Origin: Elysia chlorotica
Taxonomy: Eukaryota; Mollusca; Gastropoda; Plakobranchidae
DNA: 64,000 bases
Assembly: GCA_003991915.1 (NCBI GenBank)
Contig: RQTK01000103.1
Location: 328,992 to 392,991 of the forward strand
Direction of reading: 5' to 3'
Part shown: piece after piece, positions 12,433 through 24,900 of the stretch
How positions within the stretch are numbered: position 1 is the first letter of the stretch
How the letters are laid out: every line of letters begins with the position of its first letter
Position numbers and translations under genes: made by a program
The notes under the pieces: model-generated
The model's database searches: none
Told to the model about the DNA's origin: nothing
What the model saw: only the letters and a program-made list of their open reading frames with translations

Positions 12433-13737
12433 CACTACGCAGTTCGCGTTCAGAAAGCCGAACTTCCCCACTACGCAGTTCGCGTTCAGAAAGTCGAACT
12501 TCCCCACTACGCAGTTCGCGTTCAGAAAGCCGAACTTCCCCACTACGCAGTTCGCGTTCAGAAAGCCGAACTTCCCCACTACGCAGTCCGCGTTCAGAAA
12601 GCCGAACTTCCCCACTACGCAGTCCGCGTTCAGAAAGCCGAACTTCCCCACTACGCAGTCCGCGTTCAGAAAGCCGAACTTCCCCACTACGCAGTCCGCG
12701 TTCAGAAAGCCGAACTTCCCCACTACGCAGTCCGCGTTCAGAAAGCCGAACTTCCCCACTACGCAGTCCGCGTTCAGAAAGCCGAACTTCCCCACTACGC
12801 AGTCCGCGTTCAGAAAGCCGAACTTCCCCACTACGCAGTCCGCGTTCAGAAAGCCGAACTTCCCCACTACGCAGTCCGCGTTCAGAAAGCCGAACTTCCC
12901 CACTACGCAGTCCGCGTTCAGAAAGCCGAACTTCCCCACTACGCAGTCCGCGTTCAGAAAGCCGAACTTCCCCACTACGCAGTCCGCGTTCAGAAAGCCG
13001 AACTTCCCCACTACGCAGTCCGCGTTCAGAAAGCCGAACTTCCCCACTACGCAGTCCGCGTTCAGAAAGCCGAACTTCCCCACTACGCAGTCCGCGTTCA
13101 GAAAGCCGAACTTCCCCACTACGCAGTCCGCGTTCAGAAAGCCGAACTTCCCCACTACGCAGTCCGCGTTCAGAAAGCCGAACTTCCCCACTACGCAGTC
13201 CGCGTTCAGAAAGCCGAACTTCCCCACTACGCAGTCCGCGTTCAGAAAGCCGAACTTCCCCACTACGCAGTCCGCGTTCAGAAAGCCGAACTTCCCCACT
13301 ACGCAGTCCGCGTTCAGAAAGCCGAACTTCCCCACTACGCAGTCCGCGTTCAGAAAGCCGAACTTCCCCACTACGCAGTCCGCGTTCAGAAAGCCGAACT
13401 TCCCCACTACGCAGTCCGCGTTCAGAAAGCCGAACTTCCCCACTACGCAGTCCGCGTTCAGAAAGCCGAACTTCCCCACTACGCAGTCCGCGTTCAGAAA
13501 GCCGAACTTCCCCACTACGCAGTCCGCGTTCAGAAAGCCGAACTTCCCCACTACGCAGTCCGCGTTCAGAAAGCCGAACTTCCCCACTACGCAGTCCGCG
13601 TTCAGAAAGCCGAACTTCCCCACTACGCAGTCCGCGTTCAGAAAGCCGAACTTCCCCACTACGCAGTCCGCGTTCAGAAAGCCGAACTTCCCCACTACGC
13701 AGTCCGCGTTCAGAAAGCCGAACTTCCCCACTACGCA
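12433..13737. repeat. 36 x 36-bp near-perfect tandem array
   Basis: The unit, from its first base, is CACTACGCAGTCCGCGTTCA followed by GAAAGCCGAACTTCCC. Exactly 36 full copies (12433-13728) plus 9 bases of a 37th are present. Copies 1-4 have T instead of C in the CCGCG block and copy 2 has one more change. Copies 5-36 look identical. Because 36 is divisible by 3 and the unit has no stop in three frames, 450-codon frames appear on both strands, each a 12-residue repeat (for example TTQSAFRKPNFP). These look like by-products. The array is much richer in G+C than its surroundings and ends exactly where the 321-bp duplicated block begins. Confidence 0.95.
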
Positions 13738-14058
13738 CTGACAAGAACAAGATCACTCATAATAAAGCCCTTGCCATCTTTCAAAAAAGAAAAACTTAAA
13801 ATGCAGAGAAAACTGGCTGATCTCCCCCATGAGGCAAGTGGAGAATGGATGGTCTGCTATGAAAATGAAACATACTCAAGACAGTAGCCCCACTGATCAA
13901 AGATTATCAAGCAAAGCACCAGCAATTTTTGTACAGTGAAAGTGAGCCAATTGCAAACAAGCCCACAGTCACACAAGCAGAACAGACCTGAGTTCAACAT
14001 GCAAAGTGGAGAAGGCCTGTGTCACATCAGTGTGTGTGTGTGTGCCTGTATGTCTATG
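13738..14058. repeat. 321-bp duplicated block, copy 1
   Basis: Identical base for base, as far as I can read, to 16558-16878. It begins directly at the end of the 36-bp array and ends at TGTCTATG. It contains a (GT)n run near its right end and no intact frame. Copy 1 is intergenic. Confidence 0.9.
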
Positions 14059-15220
14059 GATAAGTGGTAATAATAATGTGGTATTATTTTTCAATTTGCC
14101 TAAGATGAAAAAGAGAGAATATAAAGATGAAGGAAGATGGGAGAGAGAAACAAAAAGGCATACGTCATACAGAGTAATGGAGACAAACAGATCGACAGAC
14201 AGGTAAAAAAAAAAGGACAAAGAGGGGAAAAAACATACGTCAGAGATAATGATGGACAAAGTAATAGAGGGGGTGGGGTGGAAATAGAGACAAGCAGACA
14301 AAAGTTGTTATTTATATCTATTCTTTTTTATAAAGTTCTTTAAGTTATTGGTGCATTGCTTAAATGTACAATATACGTCATGTATCATTTTACATGTAGA
14401 TGCGTGGGTGCTAGGGCATGCCTCTGACTAAGAGGACGGGCTTCCCCTTTCTCGGAAATGCGGCACTTGTTACGGGGAATGAAGCTTATACATGTAAATC
14501 TGTGAACCACCTTTCCCCAGCGTGAAGAATGCGTTTACACTTGTTTCACGTGTGAACAATGACTGCATCGCAATTTTGTATGATTTATGAATCCAACAAA
14601 TTTAGATGACAAAGAATTTGATATATATTGAAAGCCTAGTGAAAGAGGTCTGTTTCTTACAGTGTACATTTCCCTCTAGCTTTTCGTTTGATGATGAATC
14701 AAAGGAAGGAAATCACATGTGTTTGGTAGTTGTATTGGCATGGATGTTACAACAATTAAAAAGAAAAAAAAAGAAAAGAAAAAAAAAACAACGCAAAACA
14801 CAAGATTGACATTGCAACAAAATTAATTGCATGCTCTGATAATGTAGTAGACCTAGTCCATGTATATTAATTTTGGTAGTGCTCGCCACTGAAATTAATT
14901 CAGTGATGATTTCTTTATTTTTGTGAGTGAGGTAGCGTTATTATTAGGCCTACAGGCGTCATAGAAACACGCCTTTCAAACCCTCTCCTTTTTTTCTTTA
15001 AACCTATGCATTATTTTAAATTATTCACGTGATATTATTATTGTCATCCATTAAACATAATTATCCTTTTTTGTATTTGTTTTGTTAATCACAGTTGAAA
15101 AAAAACCAACAAGGGCAATAACACTTTTTATAATGTTGTCAGGGGAAGAACAAAAAAGTTATTTGCATCCGTTTTATAAATCTTGAGTAAGTTGAGTTAA
15201 AAACTAGACTAAGTTAGGGC
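14059..15220. other. Region upstream of the small membrane-protein gene
   Basis: No gene recognised. 14385-14535 is richer in CG and contains GCATGCCTCTGACTAAGAGG and a block similar in style to SINE heads, so it may be a diverged SINE. 14755-14805 is A-rich. A promoter for the gene beginning at 15221 presumably lies in the last few hundred bases, but no core element was identified. Confidence 0.45.
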
Positions 15221-17756
15221 ATGCCCAATGGAGAAATGGACCGGGTGAAGTTCGGCATTGGCTTTCTTGTTATATCCTCAACCGCACTAATTGCAGCGAT
15301 TGTCTGGAAAATATGTAACGACATTTCCCCCAACGATGATGTATGAGCTGTGTTATAAATGCCACTAGGTTTCATTTCTAATAAATATCATGTATTTTTA
15401 TTCAGATCTAAAAATCTAGATCTAGATCTAGATTAGATCCAGACTATATTTTAGATCTCTAGATCTAGATCAGTACTCGAAGGAAGAGAGGACTCAATGT
15501 TATTAGATAGATTGGGAACGTTTTTCTGATCAATGCAGACTATACAACAATTAAAAGCCTTCCTTATCTTTGGTTCTGTTAATGTCATCACTGATTCCTT
15601 TGCCAGCTATGCTCTTGTAAAATAGTTCCAATGCTCTGAAACAAACCTAAATAGAAACCAAATGCACTAGATGTATCATAGATAAATCGCTCTCAATAGC
15701 TCCCATAACTGACTGGTTGACAGTCCGCTATTTTAGCAGGAAAGAAATCTGCATCTGGCATCCAAACCATTAGAGAGCATATAAATGTTAGTCCTCAGGG
15801 CCTACTGAGGTATCTGAAGGACATTGGTGTATAAACTAAAATTTAACTGTGATTTATAATCCTTCACATGGTTCTTTTAAACTGCTGTATATAACCTTTA
15901 CTTTTAATCACCCTTTTTTATGCTTCTAGTTTTACCACTCAGAGAGATCATAAAGGGGTCACCATTGCTACTAGCATAATGTATGAACTGTCTGAGGACA
16001 TCATCGGTACAATAATATAGCCGTTACTGTGCTGACCTGCCATAAAAACAAACTCAACCCTGACTGTTTTTTGTTTTCTTTTAAGTAGCCTACAGAACTT
16101 TCTAAGTTAATAATTTTTGCCGAAATTTTGTTTCTGTTTAGGTATCTCAGCTTTGTAGGTTAGTTTCAACACGCAGGAGCAAAGATGATGATGAAAGACT
16201 ACAATTGAAACGTAGACGAGAAGGTAAGCGAGTGAAATACATAACAATTAGAATCTAGGTCTAGGCCTATGTTTTGTCTCCGCAAAATTTTATGTTCTAA
16301 TACATGTTGCTAATTTGAAAAAAGCTGGTTGCTCATTGGCTTATTAGATATAATACACACACACAATTATTGTACTAGTGCTGATGCTCTCCCTAAAGTC
16401 ATTTTTTAACTGTGTGCTTCTCCTATCTGAAAAAGTATCAATCCCACAAGAATTCAGACACATCTCCATAATTTACTATATACTATAAAGTTTGAGGAAT
16501 TAATTTTAATTTAAAAACTTTGTAGCAAAGCAAATGGCACCCTGAACCTAGATCTGTCTGACAAGAACAAGATCACTCATAATAAAGCCCTTGCCATCTT
16601 TCAAAAAAGAAAAACTTAAAATGCAGAGAAAACTGGCTGATCTCCCCCATGAGGCAAGTGGAGAATGGATGGTCTGCTATGAAAATGAAACATACTCAAG
16701 ACAGTAGCCCCACTGATCAAAGATTATCAAGCAAAGCACCAGCAATTTTTGTACAGTGAAAGTGAGCCAATTGCAAACAAGCCCACAGTCACACAAGCAG
16801 AACAGACCTGAGTTCAACATGCAAAGTGGAGAAGGCCTGTGTCACATCAGTGTGTGTGTGTGTGCCTGTATGTCTATGTGCCTCAGTGGGGCGGCGTTTA
16901 ACACTTCTATGTGGATCAGTCAAAGCATGGCTTTCATCACCATCTTTCCCTACATCAATGGTCCAATTGTCTGTATACACAGGGACTAAACACCGCCAGG
17001 TTACCCAAGATCTCTATTTTTCTTAGTTAGAAATCCAGGCTGTCATCTGTGATATAACCTTCATAATGTGACTGGGAGCATGAGAATCCTCCAAACTACT
17101 CATTGGTTTCATTGCACACCCATTCACATCAGCAGCAGCGCCCGGTTGGGAGGTGCTAAGTCAGTGAAGTAGCTGCAAGCGAAACCAATAGTTCTTTCAT
17201 AGCGATGCAGTCAACTGGCGCGCCACGCTTATTGGGTTAAGAAACCAACCAAACTAAATCAAACAACAGTGCCCAACTGTCATTTCGTCTGACTTTTCCA
17301 AACTAGCCCACTCCCTGGTGTATCTCTCTGAGTTGAGGCATGCATGTCTCCTGACTAGATCAAGAAATGGGTACTGTTTATCCATAGAGGCAGTAAAATA
17401 ATTCTGTCTAGTTATGTTTGATTAGCCAATTTTCACATTACAAGAGTCAATGACAGGAAAACAAAAAGAATTATATGATAGTAAAACTGATTAGATGAAA
17501 AACTACATGTAGTTATTCCTTGTTATAAAAAAAAAAGTGTTGATAGCTGTTTGTATAAAAAACGATTGAGCATTCATCTAAATTATGAAATGATTAACTT
17601 TATGAAATTTGACATATGTATGTATTGCTTATTATGATATCAAAATTTGTTTTTTTTTCTCTTTTTAAAATTTTTTTAACAGATCGACAGAAAAGCCCCA
17701 AAATAGATGACATTTATCAGGAAAGCACGGAAATCAAACGTCAGAACACGATGTAA
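15221..17756 (+). CDS. Small single-pass membrane protein, unrecognised (91 aa)
   Basis: Three exons, 15221-15340, 16142-16223 and 17683-17756, have GT/AG borders and keep frame (phases 0 and 1) to give 91 residues and a stop. A hydrophobic helix at about residues 11-29 (FGIGFLVISSTALIAAIVW) follows a very short N-terminus. The rest is a charged, basic tail (KRRRED, then SPKIDDIYQESTEIKR). Met6 (15236) is an alternative start, with G at -3 and G at +4. No signal-peptide cleavage site is obvious, so a signal-anchor is likely. No family recognised. It resembles the SMIM class only in size and topology. Intron 2 holds copy 2 of the 321-bp duplication. The stop is 80 nt before the next gene's start. 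Support is exon continuity only. Confidence 0.6.
15405..15475. repeat. TCTAGATCTAGA palindrome cluster
   Basis: Overlapping AGATCT/TCTAGA words form a self-complementary tract in intron 1 of the small membrane-protein gene. Similar clusters occur near 43793-43890, 46300-46390, 46465-46570 and 46955-46975. Confidence 0.7.
16558..16878. repeat. 321-bp duplicated block, copy 2
   Basis: Second copy of 13738-14058, offset by exactly 2820 bp, in intron 2 of the small membrane-protein gene. The right flank (from 16879) differs from copy 1. No 36-bp array adjoins this copy. Confidence 0.9.
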
Positions 17757-17836
17757 CATCACTCCTAGTGTGTGGAAAACCCAGCGATGTTTTTATTACG
17801 TTGGGCGATCTAAACTTTTTAAATGAATTTATCTAA

Positions 17837-18960
17837 ATGCAAATTGAAGACATCGAATATGAAGAAAATTCTGATAGCATATGCTTCTTTTGCTGTTTTT
17901 GCTGTAAAGAAGAGGTTAATAATCCTGATTTAAATAAAAACAAACATGATTACGGGTGGTTTATCAAAAAACCATACACGGAAACTGGATATTTGGTTCC
18001 CATTGAGAAGAGACAATGGGGTGGGAAAACTTTAAAGTCTTTGAGAGAGAAAAATCCTGTTACTTGTTCGTTGCCTTCACCAGAAGAAAGCATTTTAATA
18101 AGCAATGGCAAAAAAGCGTGGGAAACGGACGTGAGCTCTACAGGTTTTGCCGTCATGAATGTGGCTGATGTTAACAACTTGCTCCGACGACGCCTGTCAC
18201 TTTGTTTACATGTTACTGAAGAAGACCAGACAGGCGAGAGAGGAGAAGCACTTTTACCACAAATGAGCACTTTTTCAGAGGCAACACCGTATCTTCTTTC
18301 CCACCTGGTGAAAGAGACTCCCAATGATATGCAGAGGCACTCTCTTTCACTAATTGACAGCTCAACTGATGGGAGACGTGGAAGCTTGGTGAAATTAGAT
18401 ATTGAAAGGTTCAGATCATCAAAAGAATTTGAGTATAACCAAATGCACTCAATGGAGAATGTATCGGATAATGATTTTTTAGAATCTTTGGTGAAAACTT
18501 CTAATTTTATAAGGGAAGCCCTAGAAAAAGATTGGCCTCAAACAAAGAACTATGTCAAGTGGCTAGAAAATCATGTCAAGAGTTCTAAATTTATGGAAAA
18601 GGTAACAGCTGTTTGTGTGATGTATATGCTTAGGGCCTTTTTAGATTCAGGCAATGTTTAGTTTAAGAAACATTTTTTTTACCCTTCATTGGAATGCGTT
18701 GAAAGTATCATAGGTGTGTTTAATTCATGGAAATATTGACCTCATCCGAGATAGCCAAATCAAGAGGATTGTGTTTTTGTAGACTCAGGCAAAAAAAAAA
18801 CTCTATGTCTCTCCCACCGTCCCCCTATTTATGTCCCTCTTTCTCTCTATCTATCTATCTATTTGTCTCCATCCCTCAAATGTTGACTTTTTTCTGTCCT
18901 CTCTAATGCTCTCATCCTTTTTCACCATTCTAATTTTTGCCTCTCTCTGTTTTCTTTCTT

Positions 18961-18992
<32 letters not shown>

Positions 18993-21900
18993 ACGTGACT
19001 TCTTTGTATTTTATCTGTCAATTCTGTGAGATGTTCGAAACAGCAGCAAAAGTTTAAGATGATAGCACTGCAGGGCAGCAGAAAACAGAATAAAAGACAA
19101 ACTTCACAATACATTGTGCCTTATCAAAGCATGTTATTTGTACCCCTTGTCCAAAAACTGGCATTTATCTTGTCTGTTTTGTGGCAAAAAGCCTGCTGTT
19201 CCTCTAGTTTTTGAAGAAGTATCTCTATGTTTTTAATACCGGTACTTTGACTTACTAAGTCACAATAATCAAGAATTGGAGTCGCACACTTACTTGGAGG
19301 TTTTCATGCATAGGGCCCACTTAAATGAAGCCCACCTATACTTACCAGCTTAGCGTAAATTGTTTGTCTACAGCTTCAGGTGGTTAATATACATTTCCCC
19401 AACTCGCTGCTACAGTTTTTGTGTGGTAGATATACAATTTTCTATAGCCAACAGTTTTTAGGTGGCCAGTATACTTTCTGTCTGCTACAATTTTCAGGTT
19501 GTTGGTGTACACTTTCCTAGCATTACGACACTTTATTTTTTGTATGAACATGTACATTTTTTGCAGTGCCTTTATTAACAGAACACATCTCCTTTTTAAA
19601 GGCTTCAAAACACCAAGAAAAATGGATGGTTGTTCTGTACACCTCCAGTGAAGGAACCCTTGATGAGCTGACGAACTTCAGATGCATGCTGGTCAGGTTA
19701 TTGCTACAACACCACTGCATTGTCTACGAGGAGCGGGATGTTCAGCTGCCCCAGTTTCAGGAAGAATTCCAGGAACGACTGGAAGGGGACAAGCTCAATA
19801 TTCCTCAAGTCTACATGCAAGGCTTGAATATTGGGGTAAGTTCGCAGAACAACAAACATCGCACAAATAGCACATAATGAGTTACGTAGCACATGAGTTG
19901 AGTATGGTTGGTTTAGGCGCAAACTGCTGCATGTTACATAATTTGTAGTGTGGGGGACATATTGGTGTAGAATAGTGGATGTAAAGACTTGATAGGCAGC
20001 AATTTAAAATACACAATAAACCATTCATTTTCTAAAAGGATATTGAATGGATTATCCAAATATATGTTTTGTTACACACACAAAAATGTATGTGACCTTG
20101 ACTTTGAGAGATGTAACAATTGCATAACAGTTAAATTTTCCCTCAACTTTATTGAGGTGTAGATCTTACGAGACATTACCAATTCATTTGAAAATGTTTT
20201 TATTGCATAGCCTGACCATTTACCTTTTAGAAAAGGTATAAGTTGTAATAGTTTGGCCATGCAAACAATTAAAGCTCATTTGTTTTTACAGTCTCATGCA
20301 GTAACTGATAGCCAAAAACATGAAAAAAATCATTGTAACAGCACCAATGGAAAAGAAATTCAACTGAGAACATAATTTTTTTTTATAGATACAATGTACA
20401 TAGCTTACTTCTTTATTTGCTGCTTCAACTGCTTATGTAATCCAGGATGGGGTAGGCGGGGGTGCTGATTGCGGACTCTAAAGGTTGGTCTAGATTTAGA
20501 TTAGAATCACTGTCTTTCACAGTCAGTATCACTCTCTTTGTCCAATTCAAAACTGTCTCCTACCTCAATAATTTTCTAAAACTTTTGTCTCCTGCCTCAA
20601 TCATTCCCAAAACTTTCAAAAATGTTTCTAGGCCTTTTTCTAGATTGTATATCACTAGGTCTAGTAGTTTGTTCATCCATTTTAAACGAAAATAGGCGGA
20701 TGGCAACGAACATTGATCATGTTGTTTAGTTATTTTTTACGTTCACAAAAGTTTACAAAAGACTTTTGCTGTTTCTGGAAGTAAATTTATCTAAGTTAGA
20801 GGAAAACTGTGCATTCCCACGCCATTGTTGACAAAATGAAGGGGTTTTAAAGGAATTTATTAACGACCGATCAGGTAGGCAGTTACACCACAAAAACTAC
20901 ATATTGGCCGTCACCAGTTCATGGGTTAACGTCCGTCAGCAATATATATGACGTCTGACAATTTTATTTGCTGCCACACACAAAACAGGGGGGGGGGGAG
21001 ACATGGACTCCTGTCTCAGCCGGTCACATACTGACACCAACCCAACAAGTTACAGCGGCCAAAAACAGACAAGTTAATATTTGACTGATTGTGGGATTTG
21101 AACCGCCGACCTCCTGATCTGGGGACCAACGCTTTACCAGTTGAGCCAGTTTGCCACCCCAGGCAGCACATGATAAGTTAGCACTAGCAGTAATAACTAC
21201 ATGGATTAGCAGTGCTGATGTAGCATGGGGTGAGTCAGCAGAAGAACTAGCATTGCTCATGTAGCATGGGGTGGGTCAGCAGAGGAACTAGCAGCGCTGA
21301 TGTTGCAGAGGGTGAGTCAGCAGAACTAGCATTGCTCATGTAGCATGGGGTGAGTCAGCAGAAGAACCAGCATTGCTTATGTAGCATGGGGTGAGTCAGC
21401 AGAAGAACTAGCATTGCTCATGTAGCATGGGGTGGGTCAGCAGAGGAACTAGCAGCGCTGATGTTGCAGAGGGTGAGTCAGCAGAAGAACTAGCATTGCT
21501 CATGTAGCATGGGGTGAGTCAGCAGAAGAACTAGCATTGCTCATGTAGCATGGGGTGAGTCAGCAGAAGAACTAGCATTGCTCATGTAGCATGGGGTGAG
21601 TCAGCAAAAGGACTAGCACTGCTCCTGTATCACGGGGTGAGTCAGTAGGAGATCAAGCTCCCTTTATATAGCACAGGGTGAGTCAGCAGCAGGACTAGCA
21701 CAGTTCATGTAGCACAGGGTGAGTCAGCAGGAGGACTAGCACAGCTCATGTAGCACAGGGTGAGTCAGCAGGAGGACTAGCACAGCTCATGTAGCACAGG
21801 AGTGAGTCAGCACAGGACTAGCACAGCTCATGTAGCATGGGGTGAGTCAGCAGAGGACTAGCAGCTCATGTAGCACAGGGTGAGTCAGCAGCAGGACTAG

Positions 21901-24900
21901 CACAGCTCATGTAGCACAGGGTGAGTCAGCAGGAGGACTAGCACAGCTCATGTAGCACAGGGTGAGTCAGCAGCAGGACAAGTACAGTTCTTGTAGCACA
22001 GGGTGAGTTAGCAGGAGGACTAGCACAGTTCATGTAGCATGGAGTGAGTCAGCAGGAGGACTATCACAGTTCATGTAGCACAGGGTGAGTCAGCAGGAGG
22101 ACTATCACAGTTCATGTAGCATGGAGTGAGTCAGCAGGAGGACTATCACAGTTCATGTAGCACAGGGTGAGTCAGCAGCAGGACTGGCACAGTTTATGTA
22201 GCATGGAGTGAGTCAGCAGGAGGACTATCACAGTTCATGTAGCACAGGGTGAGTCAGCAGAATCTTTAGTTTGCTGCTTAGTGTCTATTGTCAACACTGT
22301 ACAGGCTATATCATGGACAGGTCTCAAGACAATGTCTCATGATTTTACATGCTGCCACACAGAGACAGTTAGGGATACCATACTCCTCTCTGAGCTGGTC
22401 ACATTGCACTGACACCTACCCAACCAGTAGGGGATGAAACCAGACAAATTAATTTTTCACTTGGATTCTGTTAGAAGCAGAATTTGTCTGTATTTCATAA
22501 TAACATGTACACATTTTGACTATAGTTTTACTGGGGAAGATAGTCTTATTGGATCAAAAACTGTATTACCCCAGCAAGCAAACTTGAAATTTTGTTGCAG
22601 CGATAGTGAGGAAAGTAATAAATGAACTAGAAATTTTGGATTCTCAAAAAAAGTTATTATCTGGGTCTTGCAAATTAGTGGCAATTTTTTATCTGTACCA
22701 TCATCTTTCTTTTTAAAAAATTTTTTAATGAATTTTAAATATTCAGGGCTATCGTGTGATGTATGCAATTCACAAACAAAAATTGGCAGGCGTTATCTTC
22801 CAGAAGTTTATTGTAAGTATCAACCAATATTTTTACACAAGAACTTGTGTGGAAACCAATTTAACATAAGTTTAAGAATAATTAAATATTCAAAAATTTG
22901 AAAAAAATCTTCATTTAATTTTAACATCAGTTTTTCATTTTGAAAAATTGGACAACAAATATTGATGATTTTTTAAATATAAGCTTTGATGATATTATTA
23001 GCGTCAACATAAGTTGTACAGATAGAATTAATTGCTAAATAAAAATAATAAAAAAATTCTTTATGAAAGAACATTTTCACCAAAGTTTACAATTTTACAT
23101 GTGGAAGCATTTAACAGCCATAAAACATTTTGACAAGATAAAAATTGAAGAAACTACAATAATAATTTACTTTTGCTTTTAACATGTAGTCTGCGTGTAC
23201 TTAACATGCAATAAATGAATGTCCCTGCTAAATTTTTGTTTCAATTTATGAATGGAATAGTGATCAATAGTCAGTTTTGCAGCGTCTTGTCATGTACATG
23301 TATATATTATTTCAATGGTATTAATTTGATCCAATAATCCTCTTCAGATTTCCCCACAAGAATATGGAAATTGGATGTTCAGCAAGGAAAGCAATAAGGC
23401 AAACCTAACCTTGGATGGTAAAGAGTGTTGTGACGCATTAGCCAGTTGTTGCATTGTTTTTATCCTTCATCCAATTTGAAGGGTATCGTTTAAAATCGAA
23501 GGTCGTATTAATGCTACAAGTTTGTTTTTTGTTTTTTATGTAAACATACTAGATAATATCTACATTGCAGTTTGATTAGATTTTCATTTTCACACTTCAT
23601 GTCTTAAGATTACAGACAGTAGTAGATGAGGTTCTGTATTATCTAACTTTACAAGTCTTCCTTGTCAGCTAGTTATAACTACTAAATGTTAGTTAAAAGT
23701 TAGTTTCTGCCTTTTTAAAAATTTGAAATTGTTCTCACGGCGCTCTAAGAGCGTCATTTTAGTTGAGCTAGGCGTATTTAAGAAATAAAGTAAAAAAAAA
23801 AAGAAGACACTTTATCAGTTGCACTTAAAAACATCTACACACACATACTATTCTAGAATCTCAACGAACAGGCCTAGAAACTTGCAGTTTTCACTAATGT
23901 AAAGACAAAATGTAGCACTATCAATTAATAGTGGGTCTGTTCACTGACGATCAACAGATAATGAGATAAAACACAAATAACTTTGTTGATTTTTGCCTAC
24001 TTGCTAGGGTCAAACTCGGGTAAAACAGCGCGCGCCTGGCTTGAGTGTCAGATGTCCATTGGGGGACGATCTATGACCCTGCAGTTGGCGGCTGCCTGAT
24101 CAACTAAAATGCACAGAATTGCGTGTTTTGTAGCGCTGTGTTCTTGTCTTCAACAGATAAATTAATATATAAGTCTGATTTTGACTTTACTTTGCCCATT
24201 GCACACAATTGAACTATAAATAATAAAGAAGAATATTGGCAATATCACCCCATTTGTTCACACCCAGTCACCTGTGGCAGTCCAAGATTGGCCGTTCGGG
24301 CGGACTTCACAGCACCGCAGGGTTTAAATGTAATACTGGTAGTTATAGTTAACATTGCTCCATTAGCTGTTCTAAAAATTGTTGCTCAAGGGTTAAGGCA
24401 ACTGAATAATTACATTATAATGTTTCTTCTCAGTGAACCTTAAGGCTTTCCCAGCTCTACAAGCCCTGGCTGGCAGCTGGACCAATGACAAGTTGCTGCC
24501 TCACCACCTCGAATTTGTCACTTTGGGAAAACTGGTCGTGAAGCATGCACGGGAAACTTGGTACATGATGAGCACCCAGCCCCACACAGAACCCGACTTG
24601 AGGCGTTACGCTCTGCTGAGGTTGACTATAATCCAGGCGTTGATAGCTATGAACAAAGTCTACAAGCAGTATGTGAACAAAATAGAGCAAGGTAAGGGAG
24701 GGAAATCTTTTAAGCACTTTTTTTCTTACTTATTTAAACTGTTAATATATTTGCGACAAATACCCAGCTATTGAATTTAATGTTTAGCATTTACATTCTA
24801 TTTCAGGTACATGTGCTTGTACTGTTAAATGAGTAATTTTAATCATGTTGAACTTTATTCTTTGGCTTTCACGATTCTTTTATCTCAGTTGTATAATGCC

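Noticed and set aside
12433..13737. CRISPR-like array
   Set aside because: The 36-bp units abut with no spacers and the locus is clearly eukaryotic. It is a tandem satellite.
12340..13756. Three 450-463 codon ORFs, open on both strands, through the 36-bp array
   Set aside because: They are an automatic result of a stop-free unit whose length is a multiple of three. There is no signal peptide or flanking coding sequence, and simultaneous openness on both strands argues against coding.
17950..18324. 124-codon minus-strand ORF inside the glutaredoxin-like exon
   Set aside because: Shadow frame opposite a well-supported coding exon.
19567..19601. Earlier acceptor (TGCAG at 19562-19566) for exon 2 of the glutaredoxin-like gene
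   Set aside because: With the phase-0 donor at 18602 it reads into a stop after three codons, whereas the acceptor at 19600-19601 keeps frame.
21085..21165. tRNA gene on the minus strand
   Set aside because: A and B boxes are present but the cloverleaf stems do not pair and the sequence continues into a SINE body.
24457..24717. 86-codon minus-strand ORF
   Set aside because: Antisense shadow of exon 5 of the glutaredoxin-like gene.
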